Shown: positions 42,061 to 51,695 of the stretch, piece by piece
Layout: every line of letters begins with the position of its first letter
Position numbering within the stretch: position 1 is the stretch's first letter
From: Clostridiales bacterium
Lineage (GTDB): Bacteria > Bacillota > Clostridia > Oscillospirales > Acutalibacteraceae
DNA length: 60,106 nt
NCBI GenBank assembly: GCA_022800315.1
Contig: JAAWQC010000013.1
Location: forward strand, 1 to 60,106
Direction: 5' to 3'
Program-made: the position numbers and the translations under genes
The notes under the pieces: generated by a model
The model's input: the letters and a program-made list of their open reading frames with translations, nothing else
What the model was told of the DNA's origin: nothing
The model's database searches: none

Positions 42061-42784
42061 CGGTTCCGGGGCTGCCGACCGCCGCTTTCTTATGGAAAAT
42101 CTGAAACGGGTGGAGGAGGCGATCAGCCGCGCCTGCGCCGACGCCGGCCGTCCGCGGGAAGAGGTCACCCTCTTGGCGGTGACCAAGACGGTCGCCCCCG
42201 AACTGATCAACGAGGCTATCTCCCTTGGTCTCAGCGAGATAGGTGAAAACCGGGTGCAGGAGTTTTTAGGCAAGCGGGACCAGCTTCATCTCGAGGGGGT
42301 GAGCGTCCATCTGATCGGTCATCTGCAGACCAATAAGGCGGCCAAAATCGTGGGCCGGGTGGATATGATCCAATCGATCGACAGCCTGCGGGCGGCGCAG
42401 GCGGTGGCGCAGGCCTCTCAACGGCTGGGGCTGACCACTGATGTTTTACTGGAGATCAATATCGGCGGGGAAGAAGCCAAGTCGGGCGCCGCACCGGAAG
42501 AGGCGGAGGAGCTGGCGTACGCCGTGGCCGCGCTGGAGGGCATTCGAGTACGGGGGATGATGACCGTTCCGCCTGTCTGTGACACCGAACGGCAGGTTCG
42601 CGCGTATTTTTCCCGGATGAAGAAACTGTTTATTGACATCCGGGACAAAAAAATAGATAATACCTGTATGGACGTATTATCGATGGGTATGTCGTCCGAC
42701 TTCCGGGAGGCGATCCTGGAGGGTTCGACTATGGTCCGTGTCGGGACCGCGCTCTTCGGCAGAAGGGCGCCGCAACATCCTTGA
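42041..42784 (+). CDS. PLP homeostasis protein (YggS/YlmE/PROSC family)
   Basis: 247 residues, alanine-racemase-like barrel. Lys in LLAVTKTV binds PLP (about 47-54), then GENRVQEF, HLIGHLQTNKAAKI and LSMGMSSDFREAI near the C-terminus. It buffers pyridoxal phosphate; it has no known enzymatic activity. In Gram-positives it is ylmE, next to sepF (ylmF), as here. The ATG at 42041 follows GGAAAGGGG and overlaps the HlyD-like gene by 20 nt. Confidence 0.92.
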   Translation: MERVSPDGSGAADRRFLMENLKRVEEAISRACADAGRPREEVTLLAVTKTVAPELINEAISLGLSEIGENRVQEFLGKRDQLHLEGVSVHLIGHLQTNKAAKIVGRVDMIQSIDSLRAAQAVAQASQRLGLTTDVLLEINIGGEEAKSGAAPEEAEELAYAVAALEGIRVRGMMTVPPVCDTERQVRAYFSRMKKLFIDIRDKKIDNTCMDVLSMGMSSDFREAILEGSTMVRVGTALFGRRAPQHP

Positions 42785-42863
42785 CTGCCTGATGAGCGGG
42801 AGTATTCCCGCTCTTTGCGTCATGTGAATAGAAGAGAAGTATGAAAACAGGAGGCTGCTTACA

Positions 42864-43313
42864 ATGGGTTTGTTCGACAAGATCAAGGGGTTTATGGGGG
42901 ATCCGGAGGACGATCTGGACGATGAGATGATGGAAGACGAGGAAATGGATTTCGTTTCCCGCTCCGAAGAGAAATATGAGGAACCGGCTCCGGACTTTTC
43001 CAAAAAGAATAACAAGGTCGTCAATATCCATGCTACGGCCCAGCTGCAGGTGGTGCTGGTCAAGCCCGAGCGCTTCGACGATGCCAGCACGGTGGCGGAT
43101 CATCTCAACGCCAAGCGCACCGTGGTGCTCAACCTTGAGTCGGCCAACAAGGATGTGGCCCGCCGGATACTGGATTTTCTGAGCGGCGTGGCTTATGCCA
43201 ACGACGGCCAGATCAAGAAGGTGGCGAACTGCACCTTCATCATCACCCCCTACAACGTGGGCGTAATGGGCGATCTGCTGGACGAACTGGAGAACAATGG
43301 CGTCTATTTCTAA
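42864..43313 (+). CDS. sepF: Cell division protein SepF
   Basis: 149 residues. An N-terminal amphipathic membrane helix (MGLFDKIKGFMG), an acidic linker, then the SepF core (about 60-149) with VVNIHATAQLQVVLVKPERFDDA and VVLNLESANKDVARRILDFLSG. It ties FtsZ filaments to the membrane. A typical RBS (GGAGGCTG) precedes it. It overlaps ylmH by 17 nt. Confidence 0.95.
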   Translation: MGLFDKIKGFMGDPEDDLDDEMMEDEEMDFVSRSEEKYEEPAPDFSKKNNKVVNIHATAQLQVVLVKPERFDDASTVADHLNAKRTVVLNLESANKDVARRILDFLSGVAYANDGQIKKVANCTFIITPYNVGVMGDLLDELENNGVYF

Positions 43314-44094
43314 AGCGGGACGGAGTTTCTCCGACGCGTCCCTGCTGCGGGCGCGGCTTCAGGATGCCATCCGTCTGAGCGGTCTGCGCCGCGGACCGGG
43401 TTTCGTCGGTTTTCTCGACGAACGGGAGCGGGCGGAGGTGGAGCGTCTGCTGAGCAGGGAGCTGAGACTGCCGGGGGGCAGTTACGGCTTCTTCGGTGGT
43501 TATGAGGGGGCGGAACGGACCTATCTGGGTCTGTTCCCTGACGGGGAGCTCCCGCCGCACGCCGAATATCCGCTGGGGACGATTGCCTTTCATTACCGAA
43601 AGGACGCGGCGCTGACCCATCGGGACCTCCTCGGCGGCATTCTGTCCTGCGGGATACGCCGGGATAAGCTGGGGGATATCCTGTGCGGCAGCGGCGAACA
43701 CGCCGGACTGGCGGTGGTGTTCCTGGAAAAGGACCTGATCGCCTTCCTGTCGGGTCAGCTGGACCGCATCGGCAGGGAGGGGGTACGGCCCGACCCGGAT
43801 TATACCGGCGAACTTCCCCTGACCCGGCAATACGAGGAAATGACCGATACCGTTGCTTCCCCGCGGCTGGACGCGGTGGTGAAGGTGATGATCCGCGCTT
43901 CCCGCGAGGCGGCGGCGCGCCTGATCGAGACGGGGCAGGTGGAACAGAATCATATCCCCTGCCTGACCGTTTCCGCTGTGGTGAAGGAGGGGGATACCCT
44001 CTCCATACGGGGGCGGGGGCGGTTCCTGGTGGACCGCATAGGCCCTCCCACAAAAAAGGGACGTTTATTCCTATCTATACGGCGGTGCCTGTAA
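43297..44094 (+). CDS. ylmH: YlmH-type S4-domain RNA-binding protein
   Basis: 265 residues. The N-terminal ~180 residues are the YlmH-specific region (GFVGFLDERERAEVE, GGYEGAERTYLGLFPD, LTHRDLLGGILSCGIRRDKLGDI). Residues about 188-250 form the S4 RNA-binding domain (ASPRLDAVVKVMIRASREAAARLIETGQV). Homologues bind ribosome-stalled nascent-chain complexes or rRNA in quality control. It sits in the conserved order sepF-ylmH-divIVA. Confidence 0.9.
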   Translation: MASISKAGRSFSDASLLRARLQDAIRLSGLRRGPGFVGFLDERERAEVERLLSRELRLPGGSYGFFGGYEGAERTYLGLFPDGELPPHAEYPLGTIAFHYRKDAALTHRDLLGGILSCGIRRDKLGDILCGSGEHAGLAVVFLEKDLIAFLSGQLDRIGREGVRPDPDYTGELPLTRQYEEMTDTVASPRLDAVVKVMIRASREAAARLIETGQVEQNHIPCLTVSAVVKEGDTLSIRGRGRFLVDRIGPPTKKGRLFLSIRRCL

Positions 44095-44126
44095 ACGCAA
44101 GGAACAGAGATTAAGGAGGAAGTCGG

Positions 44127-44966
44127 ATGCTTACGCCCGAAGAAATCAGAAATATTACCTTTACCAAAGGAATCGGCGGCTATAAAACCTCAGAGGTGGA
44201 CCTGTTTATCGACCAGTGCGCGGACACGGTGGAAGCGCTCCTGACCGAAAAGGCCGAGCTGGGCAAGAAGCTGGAGATTCTGGCGGACAAGCTGGTGGAA
44301 TACCGCAACGACGAGGACAGCATCCGTACCGCACTGTTGAGTGCGCAGCGGCTGGGCGATACCGTGGTGAGGGAGGCCAATCACAAAGCGGGCCTCATCA
44401 TGGATGACGCCAATATCAAAGCGCAGAAAATCGTGGAGAACGCGCAGCGCAGCATCGTCAAAGAGGAAGAGGAGCTTGTGCGCATTCAGCGGGAGATCAC
44501 CAGCTTCAAGGCGCGTATGCTGAGCATTTACCGCGAACATCTGTCCCTGATCGACGTACTGCCCGAACTGAACGAGGCGGAAGAAGAGGCCCCCGCCGAG
44601 GAAGCGGCGCAGGCGCCTGCCGCTGTTTCCGACACGCCAGAGGAGACAATACCGTCCCCGGCGGCCGCGGCCCCTGCTGTACAGATGGCTGTCCCGCAGG
44701 AGGAGCCGGTTTTTGAACCGGCTGTGGCCCCGGCGGCACAGGAAGCAGCAACGCAGGAAGAGCCGGCGGCTGTCCCGGCCTTTTCCCGCAACATCCCGCA
44801 GCTCGACGAGGACGAAGTGGTCATGACCGCGCCCTCGGCTGCGCCGGCGGCGCAGGAAGAGCCGAAGGCCGCTTCCCGTTTCGCCGATTTGAAATTCGGC
44901 GAGGACTACGATATCGCCAGCGACAACGAGGAATCCCGCGGACTTTTCCGCCGGGGAAAGAAATAG
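44127..44966 (+). CDS. divIVA: DivIVA-family polar/septal scaffold protein
   Basis: 279 residues. N-terminal membrane-curvature domain (MLTPEEIRNITFTKGIGGYKTSEVDLFID, 1-29), then coiled coil (about 35-145), then a long Ala/Pro/Glu-rich disordered tail (about 150-255) with QEEPA-like repeats. It recruits division and sporulation partners to curved membrane. The tail is much longer than in B. subtilis DivIVA (164 residues). RBS AAGGAGG. Confidence 0.92.
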   Translation: MLTPEEIRNITFTKGIGGYKTSEVDLFIDQCADTVEALLTEKAELGKKLEILADKLVEYRNDEDSIRTALLSAQRLGDTVVREANHKAGLIMDDANIKAQKIVENAQRSIVKEEEELVRIQREITSFKARMLSIYREHLSLIDVLPELNEAEEEAPAEEAAQAPAAVSDTPEETIPSPAAAAPAVQMAVPQEEPVFEPAVAPAAQEAATQEEPAAVPAFSRNIPQLDEDEVVMTAPSAAPAAQEEPKAASRFADLKFGEDYDIASDNEESRGLFRRGKK

Positions 44967-45093
44967 GGATACGGCCGAATAGGAGGGCGGGCACTTGCTG
45001 TCCGCCCTTTCTCATGGATATTTTCTGCTGCGGAAGCGGCTTCGGGCTGAGGACGCAGACAGGTATTCGGATTCCACAGGAAAGGGTGTCTCC

Positions 45094-45708
45094 ATGTTAC
45101 AGGTGATTCTGCTGCTGTCGGCGGCGGCGTTGGTGGGTCTCGACCAGGGGGTCAAGTACCTGGTATCTCAAACCCTGGCGGGACAGCCGCCCTACGTGCT
45201 GATCCCCGGCGTATTTGAACTGCATTACTCGCAGAACGACGGGGCGGCCTTCGGTCTGTTTCCCGGCCAGCAGTGGATTCTGATCGGCCTGACCTCACTG
45301 CTTATGCTGGTGATACTGGGGGTGCTGCTCTCGGGAAAATTCCGCCGGTATAAAATGGTCAATTTGTGCGGTGTCCTCATTGTGGCCGGCGGCGTCGGCA
45401 ATCTGATCGACCGGCTGGTGCACGGCTATGTCATCGATTTTCTGTATTTCAAGGCCATCAACTTTCCCATTTTCAATCTGGCGGATACCTTCGTGGTGTG
45501 CGGCGCCGTATTGTTCCTGATCTATTTCCTGTTCGTGTACCGCGAATCAGGGGAAAAGGCCGCCGCGCCCGAAAAAATGAGCGGGAGGAAGTCGGACGTG
45601 GCCGACCAAGAGGAGAACACCGCCAACAGTCAGGCGCTGGCGGCTGGTGTGAACGGGGAGGGATCGGACGATGGAGCATCGGGAGACGGAACCGGGGAAA
45701 AATCCTGA
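45094..45708 (+). CDS. lspA: Lipoprotein signal peptidase (signal peptidase II)
   Basis: 204 residues with four membrane segments in the first ~155. Catalytic motifs: LDQGVKYL (about 16-23), NDGAAFGLF (about 48-56), GGVGNLIDRLVHGYVIDFL (about 98-116, first Asp) and FNLADTFVVCG (about 126-136, second Asp). It cleaves prolipoprotein signal peptides in the membrane. A ~50-residue charged C-terminal tail after the last span is unusually long. The chosen ATG follows AAAGGGTG; it overlaps rluD by 38 nt. Confidence 0.93.
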   Translation: MLQVILLLSAAALVGLDQGVKYLVSQTLAGQPPYVLIPGVFELHYSQNDGAAFGLFPGQQWILIGLTSLLMLVILGVLLSGKFRRYKMVNLCGVLIVAGGVGNLIDRLVHGYVIDFLYFKAINFPIFNLADTFVVCGAVLFLIYFLFVYRESGEKAAAPEKMSGRKSDVADQEENTANSQALAAGVNGEGSDDGASGDGTGEKS

Positions 45709-46681
45709 TCCGGATCAGTCGAGGATATTGGAAAAAGACAGCAGGTTTTCCGCGCCGTCTGAACGGGTAACGGTGGTGGCCGAAGGGGAGCAGGAGGGCC
45801 AGCGTCTGGATAAGGCGGCGGCTCAGCTGCTGGAGGTGACCCGCTCGGCGGTTCAGGGGTGGCTGTCCCAGGGGCGTATGACGATCAACGGCTGTCCGGC
45901 GGATAAAAAGACGCTGCTGAAGGCGGGAGACGTCATCGAAGTGGAAATGCCCGCCCCTGTCTCCTGCGAGGCGGAGCCTCAGGATATTCCCCTTAACATT
46001 GTGTATGAGGATGAGGACCTGCTGGTGGTGAATAAACCGAAGGGCATGGTGGTCCATCCGGCGGCGGGACACGCGGACGGCACCCTTGTCAACGCCTTGC
46101 TGGCCCATTGCGGGGATTCGCTGTCGGGCATCAACGGCGTGATGCGTCCCGGCATCGTCCACCGGATCGACAAGGATACCAGCGGCCTGCTCATGGTAGC
46201 GAAAAACGACCGGACCCACCAGTGCCTGGCCGAACAGATTAAGGAGCACAGTTTTACGCGGATATACGAGGCGATGGTCTGCGGCCATCTGAAAGAGATG
46301 GCGGGAACGGTGAACGCGCCCATTGGGCGGCATCCCCTGCACCGTAAAAAAATGGCGGTCACAGAGAAAGGCGCCAAACAGGCGATCACCCATTATGAGG
46401 TGATCGGATATTACCCGGGCTATACCCATGTGCGGCTGCGGCTGGAAACGGGACGGACTCACCAGATACGGGTGCATATGGCTTATCTGGGGCATCCGGT
46501 GGCGGGAGACACGGTATACGGTCCGCCCAAAGGGCTGAAAGGGCTGGAGGGACAGTGCCTGCATGCCCGTGTGATCGGATTCCGCCATCCGCGGGACGGG
46601 CGGTATATCGAACTGTCCAGCCCGCTGCCCGCTTATTTTACTGAATTTCTGGAACATCTGGGAGGAAACGAAACATGCTGA
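45671..46681 (+). CDS. rluD: 23S rRNA pseudouridine synthase, RluD/YlyB type
   Basis: 336 residues. A ~35-residue variable start, an S4 domain (about 45-100; RLDKAAAQLLEVTRSAVQGWLSQGRM), then the RluA-family catalytic domain with HRIDKDTSGLLMVAKN (about 160-175, catalytic Asp) and GRTHQIRVHMAYLGHPVAGD. The lspA-rluD order is widespread in bacteria. It overlaps lspA at its start and the HAD gene at its end. Confidence 0.93.
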   Translation: MEHRETEPGKNPDPDQSRILEKDSRFSAPSERVTVVAEGEQEGQRLDKAAAQLLEVTRSAVQGWLSQGRMTINGCPADKKTLLKAGDVIEVEMPAPVSCEAEPQDIPLNIVYEDEDLLVVNKPKGMVVHPAAGHADGTLVNALLAHCGDSLSGINGVMRPGIVHRIDKDTSGLLMVAKNDRTHQCLAEQIKEHSFTRIYEAMVCGHLKEMAGTVNAPIGRHPLHRKKMAVTEKGAKQAITHYEVIGYYPGYTHVRLRLETGRTHQIRVHMAYLGHPVAGDTVYGPPKGLKGLEGQCLHARVIGFRHPRDGRYIELSSPLPAYFTEFLEHLGGNETC

Positions 46682-47523
46682 AACCCCTGACCGATTATCT
46701 GCTCATCTCGGATATCGACGGGACGCTGGTGAACACGAATAAAGAGGTGCCCCAGCGCAATATAGACGCCATCCGCCGGTATCAGGAGCTGGGCGGCCGG
46801 TTTACCATCGCGACGGGGCGTTCGCCCCTCTCCGCCGTTCGCATCGCCAGAAAGGTGGGAGTCAACTGCCCGCTGGTGACTAATAACGGCTCCATCCTGT
46901 ACGATATGGAGAAGGGGGAGGTGGTCCGCCAGCGCTATCTTCCCGATCGGTTTGCCGAAATTGTCCGCCGGGCGGCGGCCGACTTTCCCCACATCGGCAT
47001 CCAGGCGTATCTGGACGCGGACATCCACATGGTGGTGCACAACCCGGTGGTGGAGTATCAGGTGGCGGTGGAGAAGGTCCCCTTCATCGAATCCTCGCTT
47101 CAGAGGCTTCCCCCGCGGGCCAACAAGCTGCTGTTCGGTGGGTCCCACGAGGAGCTGACCGAATTGATGGCGGCGCTGGAAGGCTACGGGCTTCAGGGAA
47201 TGTACGGCCTGTTTACCGAGGACTGCTATTACGAGCTGCTTCCTCAGGGGGTCAACAAGGGCAGCGGCGCACAGGTATTGGCCGGTTACTGCGGCGTAAC
47301 GGGCGGTCATGTGGCGGCAGTGGGCGATTACTACAACGATGTGGAAATGCTGAAGTCGGTGCCGCTGCCGGCGGTGGCCGCCAACGCGCCTGACGACGTG
47401 AAACAGTACGCGGCTTATGTCGCCTGCCACTGTGATGAGGGGGCGGTGGCCGATGTGCTGGAACGGCTGGAGAAATGGGCTGTCGGCAAAATTCCGGTAT
47501 TCGGCAACGTGAACAAAGAATAA
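46675..47523 (+). CDS. HAD-superfamily Cof-type phosphatase
   Basis: 282 residues. Motif I SDIDGTLVNTNKEV (about 12-25), the C2-type cap domain (about 85-190), and GVNKGSGAQVL plus VGDYYNDVEML motif IV near the end. Substrates of this family are small sugar or cofactor phosphates; the exact one cannot be told. It overlaps rluD by 7 nt and is followed by a terminator, so it closes the miaB-to-HAD gene run. Confidence 0.88.
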   Translation: MLKPLTDYLLISDIDGTLVNTNKEVPQRNIDAIRRYQELGGRFTIATGRSPLSAVRIARKVGVNCPLVTNNGSILYDMEKGEVVRQRYLPDRFAEIVRRAAADFPHIGIQAYLDADIHMVVHNPVVEYQVAVEKVPFIESSLQRLPPRANKLLFGGSHEELTELMAALEGYGLQGMYGLFTEDCYYELLPQGVNKGSGAQVLAGYCGVTGGHVAAVGDYYNDVEMLKSVPLPAVAANAPDDVKQYAAYVACHCDEGAVADVLERLEKWAVGKIPVFGNVNKE

Positions 47524-47529
47524 AAAGAA

Positions 47530-47562
47530 GGCGCCGCCGGTTTGTCCGGCGGCGTTTTTTGG
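47530..47562 (+). terminator. Terminator of the division/lspA operon
   Basis: GCGCCGCCGG/CCGGCGGCG with a 5-nt loop and T6. Confidence 0.9.
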
Positions 47563-47690
47563 CGTGAGCGGCCGGGTATAAGGCCGATTTGTTTACAAAT
47601 CCGATACCATTCCCGCGGGGTGCGGGCGTATAATGAGCATCGACCGAATGATTTCTGCCGATGGACAGGAACAGCAAAGGAGAGATCGGG

Positions 47691-48395
47691 ATGGCGGCTT
47701 ATGTCAGTTTACAAAACGTCACCAAGCTTTATCAGATGGGAGAGGTGACCGTCCACGCGTCGGATGGGATCACCTTTGATATTGAAAAGGGCGAATTCGC
47801 CGTGGTAGTGGGGCCCAGCGGAGCGGGCAAAACCACGGTACTCAACATGCTGGGAGGAATGGACACCTGCGACGGCGGAAAAATCCTGGTGGATGGGGCG
47901 GAGATCAGCGCCTATAACCACAAGCAGCTGACCACCTACCGCCGGCACGATATCGGGTTTGTCTTTCAATTTTACAACCTGGTACAGAATCTGACGGCGC
48001 TGGAAAATGTGGAGCTGGCGGCGCAGATCTGCCGGGAGCCGCTGGACGCCCGGCAGGTGCTGGCCGACGTGGGGCTGCAGGAGCGGATGAACAACTTCCC
48101 CGCCCAGCTGTCCGGCGGTGAACAGCAGCGGGTATCCATCGCGCGGGCACTGGCGAAGAATCCCAAGCTGCTGCTGTGCGACGAACCTACCGGGGCGCTG
48201 GACGACAGCACCGGGCGCACCGTACTGGAGCTGCTGCACCGTACCTGCCGTGAGACGGGGCGGACGGTGGTGGTCATTACTCATAACCAGGCGATTGCGC
48301 CGGTGGCAGACCGGGTCATCCGCATCCGCAACGGCAAGGTGCAGGATATGAAGGTCAATGAGAATCCGATGCCGGTGGAAAGGATCGAGTGGTAA
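47691..48395 (+). CDS. ABC transporter ATP-binding protein (MacB/LolD type)
   Basis: 234 residues. Walker [10 protein letters not shown] (about 41-49), Q-loop FVFQFYNL, signature [15 protein letters not shown] (about 137-151), Walker [13 protein letters not shown], His in ITHN. The sequence is of the MacB/FtsE-like class that pairs with FtsX-type permeases, which is the next gene (overlap TAATG). The ATG at 47691 follows AAAGGAGAG. Confidence 0.93.
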   Translation: MAAYVSLQNVTKLYQMGEVTVHASDGITFDIEKGEFAVVVGPSGAGKTTVLNMLGGMDTCDGGKILVDGAEISAYNHKQLTTYRRHDIGFVFQFYNLVQNLTALENVELAAQICREPLDARQVLADVGLQERMNNFPAQLSGGEQQRVSIARALAKNPKLLLCDEPTGALDDSTGRTVLELLHRTCRETGRTVVVITHNQAIAPVADRVIRIRNGKVQDMKVNENPMPVERIEW

Positions 48396-51300
48396 TGGGG
48401 CGATCGATGTGGAAGGATATCCTCCGGCAGATTAAAAATACGCCCCGCCGCTTTTTCGCCATCCTGCTGATTGTGGCGCTGGGAGCGGCTTTTTTCGCCG
48501 GCGTCAAGGCGACCAGCCCTGATATGAAGCTGACGGTGGACCGGTACTTTGACGACTACCGTGCGGCGGATATCCGTCTGCTGTCCACTATGGGCTTTGA
48601 CGGGGGCGACCTGGACGCGATCCGCGGCGTGGACGGCATCCGGACCATGCAGCCCGCTTATTCCGCCGACGGGTTCCTGGCGAATGGGGACAACCGGCAG
48701 CTGGTGAATTTCCAGTCCCTCGACCGGGAAGCGGCCGCCGACGGCACCGCTCTCAACGCGCCGGTGCTCATGGAGGGACGTCTGCCCGAGGCGGCGGACG
48801 AATGCCTGATAGACGAACAGCTGATGACCTCCGGCGCTTACAGGATCGGGGACACGGTGGAGATCGCCACCGAGGACGACGAGGGCATCACCGATTCGAT
48901 CTCTCGGCTGCGGTATACCATAGTGGGCTCGGCCCGTTCCACCTACTACATATCGCTTGAGCGGGGTTCCAGCGCCAAGGGGACCGGCAGCGTCAGCGGA
49001 TTCGTACTGCTGCCGAAGGAGAACTTCTGCCTGTCTGTCTATACCGACGTGTATTTGACGGCGTCCGATACGGTGGGGATGTCCCGTTTTTCCGATTCGT
49101 ACAGCGATACAATCGACGATCTGTGCGATCGGCTGGAAGCGGGCGGCGATCAGCGCAATCCGCAGCGGCTGAAGGAATTGCAGGATGAGGCGGATGAAAA
49201 ACTGGCGGACGCCCGGCAGCAGGTAGCCGACGGTGAACGGGAACTCAATGAGAACGAGCAGGAGCTGAAAGACGCCTGGCAGGAATGGGAGGACAGCCGG
49301 CGGCAGTTGGACGACGGCCAGGCAGAATACGACCGGGAAATGGCGAACGGCCAGCGGAAGCTGGACGACGCGGAAAAGACGCTGGCGGCTGCTGAACAGG
49401 AGCTGAACGACAAACGCAAACAGTTGGATGAAGGCCGGGCGGCGCTGGATGAGGGGCTGTCGGCCCTCGAAGTGAAAAAGCAGGAGCTGGACACGGGGGA
49501 AGCGGGCCTGAAGGAACTGGCGGACAATATCGCCCAGCTGGAAGCGGCGCTTTCCCTGATACCGCCGCAGGCTCCCCAGTGGGCGGCTATGAACAAGCAG
49601 CTCGAACAGCTCAAACAAACCTGGGAGGAACGCCTGCCGGTCTGGCAGGCGGGAAAAGCGGCGTACGAGCAGGGAAAGCAGCAACTGGAAGAGCAGCGGC
49701 TGGAGCTGGATAATGGCGAGGTCGCCTGGCAGGCCGGCAGGCAGGAATACGAGACGGGCCGGTTGGATTACGAAGAAAACCGCGCACTCTTTGAGCGGAC
49801 GAAAAAGGAAAAGGCGGCGGAGCTGGCGGACGCGCGAAAGCAGCTGGAGGAGGCGAGGGTCCGGCTGGACGACGCACAGGCTGAGTTCGACGAAAAGAGC
49901 GCCGACGCCCGGCGGGAGCTGGCGGACGCCCGCCAGGAAATTGCTGACGGCGAAAAACAGCGTGCCGAGCTGGAAGCGCCGGAATGGATTCTGCTGGACC
50001 TGGATAAAAACGCCGGGTTTGCCGGTTATCAGCAGGACGCCGATCGGATCGCCGCCATAGGCATGGTGTTCCCCCTGATCTTTTTCCTGGTGGCGGCGCT
50101 GGTCAGCCTGACCAACATGACCCGTATGGTGGAGGATGACCGATCGGAAATCGGCCTGTACAAGGCTCTTGGCTATGGCCGGATGGCCATTGCGGCGAAA
50201 TACCTCATCTATTCCGGTGTGGCGGCTTCGGTGGGCATCGTGCTGGGCCTGATCGTGGGGCAAAAGCTGTTCCCGTGGGTTATCACCGACGCCTACGGTA
50301 TCCTGTACAGCCTGCCGCCCGCCCTGATGCCCGCGAACGCGGAGTATTCCCTTATAGCGGCGGCCGGGTCGCTGGCCTGCGCGGTGGTCCCCGCCTTCCT
50401 GGTCTGCCAGACCGAGCTGATGAGCACCCCGGCCTCCCTGATGCGGCCCCGTTCGCCCAAAGAGGGCAAACGTATCCTTCTGGAGCGGATCACGCCGATA
50501 TGGAAGCACCTGAACTTTTCCAAAAAGGTCACCTGCCGCAACATTTTCCGCTATAAGAAGCGGCTGCTGATGACCATTTTCGGCATTGCGGGTTCTACGG
50601 CGCTGGTGTTTATCGGCTTTGGCCTGCGGGACTCCATCCACTCCATCGTGGGAAAGCAATACGATGAAATCCAGAAATTTGACATGCAGGTGGGGCTGAA
50701 GGACGGCTTCGACAGCACGGCGCGGGAAGAGCTGGACCGCCTGCTCGACGAACGGGAGGATGTAGATGGTCACGCCTATTTCCTGCAGAAATCGGTGGAT
50801 ATCCTGAACGATGCGGGTATGAAGAGCGGTTCCCTGCTGGTACCGGCGGATATGGACACCTTCGAGCAGTTCATCACCCTGCGTGAACGGCGGGGCCACG
50901 CACCTCTGACGCTGAAGGACGACGGCGTGGTAATCTCGGAAAAGCTCAGCATGCTGCTGGACGTGGGAGTGGGCGACATCGTTCGACTGAAGGATTCCGA
51001 CAACCGGGTGGTGGAATGCCGGGTGGACGGCATCACCGAGAATTACGTGCATCACTATGTGTATATGAGCCCGGCGCTGTATGAACAGCTGATGGGAGCG
51101 GCGCCGGTGAGCAACGCCGTCTTAGGTCAGCTGGGCGATACCTCTGAGGCGGGAGAGGAGGCCCTCTCCGCCGTCCTGCTCCAACAGGATTACGTGGGGT
51201 CCGCCTCCTTCAATACCAGCCTGCGGGACAATTTCAGCGATATGATCGAGGCGCTGAACATCGTGGTGGTGGTGCTTATCCTGTCGGCGGCGGCGCTGGC

Positions 51301-51655
51301 ATTCGTGGTGCTGTTCAGCCTGACCACCATCAACATCGACGAACGGAAAAGGGAGTTGGCCACCCTGAAGGTGCTCGGTTTCTATGACAAGGAAACGGCG
51401 ATGTATATCTACCGCGAAAATATGATCCTGACCCTGCTGGGGATTGCGGCGGGACTGGTGCTGGGCTTTTTTCTGCTGCTGTACGTGATCACGACGGCAG
51501 AGATGGATATGGTCATGTTCGCCCGTTCGGTGGGGTGGACCAATTATGTGATTGCCGCGCTTATCACCCTGCTGTTCGCCCTGATTGTCAATGTGCTGAT
51601 GAATTTCGTCATCAAGAAAATTGATATGGTGGAATCCATGAAGAGTGTGGAATAG
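48395..51655 (+). CDS. FtsX-type ABC permease with a long extracellular coiled coil
   Basis: 1086 residues. One N-terminal membrane segment (about 16-36), a MacB-like periplasmic domain (about 37-255), and a very long Ala/Glu/Leu coiled coil (about 260-530) with repeats of the LDDAEK/ELADARQ type. Three membrane segments (about 560-685) are followed by a second extracellular domain (about 740-950), then three more segments (about 960-1080). This two-module FtsX layout with a coil is seen in Gram-positive putative exporters and cell-wall-hydrolase regulators. The substrate is unknown. Only the paired ATPase lies beside it. Confidence 0.88.
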   Translation: MGRSMWKDILRQIKNTPRRFFAILLIVALGAAFFAGVKATSPDMKLTVDRYFDDYRAADIRLLSTMGFDGGDLDAIRGVDGIRTMQPAYSADGFLANGDNRQLVNFQSLDREAAADGTALNAPVLMEGRLPEAADECLIDEQLMTSGAYRIGDTVEIATEDDEGITDSISRLRYTIVGSARSTYYISLERGSSAKGTGSVSGFVLLPKENFCLSVYTDVYLTASDTVGMSRFSDSYSDTIDDLCDRLEAGGDQRNPQRLKELQDEADEKLADARQQVADGERELNENEQELKDAWQEWEDSRRQLDDGQAEYDREMANGQRKLDDAEKTLAAAEQELNDKRKQLDEGRAALDEGLSALEVKKQELDTGEAGLKELADNIAQLEAALSLIPPQAPQWAAMNKQLEQLKQTWEERLPVWQAGKAAYEQGKQQLEEQRLELDNGEVAWQAGRQEYETGRLDYEENRALFERTKKEKAAELADARKQLEEARVRLDDAQAEFDEKSADARRELADARQEIADGEKQRAELEAPEWILLDLDKNAGFAGYQQDADRIAAIGMVFPLIFFLVAALVSLTNMTRMVEDDRSEIGLYKALGYGRMAIAAKYLIYSGVAASVGIVLGLIVGQKLFPWVITDAYGILYSLPPALMPANAEYSLIAAAGSLACAVVPAFLVCQTELMSTPASLMRPRSPKEGKRILLERITPIWKHLNFSKKVTCRNIFRYKKRLLMTIFGIAGSTALVFIGFGLRDSIHSIVGKQYDEIQKFDMQVGLKDGFDSTAREELDRLLDEREDVDGHAYFLQKSVDILNDAGMKSGSLLVPADMDTFEQFITLRERRGHAPLTLKDDGVVISEKLSMLLDVGVGDIVRLKDSDNRVVECRVDGITENYVHHYVYMSPALYEQLMGAAPVSNAVLGQLGDTSEAGEEALSAVLLQQDYVGSASFNTSLRDNFSDMIEALNIVVVVLILSAAALAFVVLFSLTTINIDERKRELATLKVLGFYDKETAMYIYRENMILTLLGIAAGLVLGFFLLLYVITTAEMDMVMFARSVGWTNYVIAALITLLFALIVNVLMNFVIKKIDMVESMKSVE

Positions 51656-51695
51656 CGGGTGTGTATACCCATTGACGGGTAAAGGAGGCGGAGGC

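Noticed and set aside
48281-51055. 924-codon minus-strand open frame opposite the FtsX permease
   Set aside because: Antisense shadow of the coiled-coil codons; the plus-strand gene has clear membrane and operon evidence.
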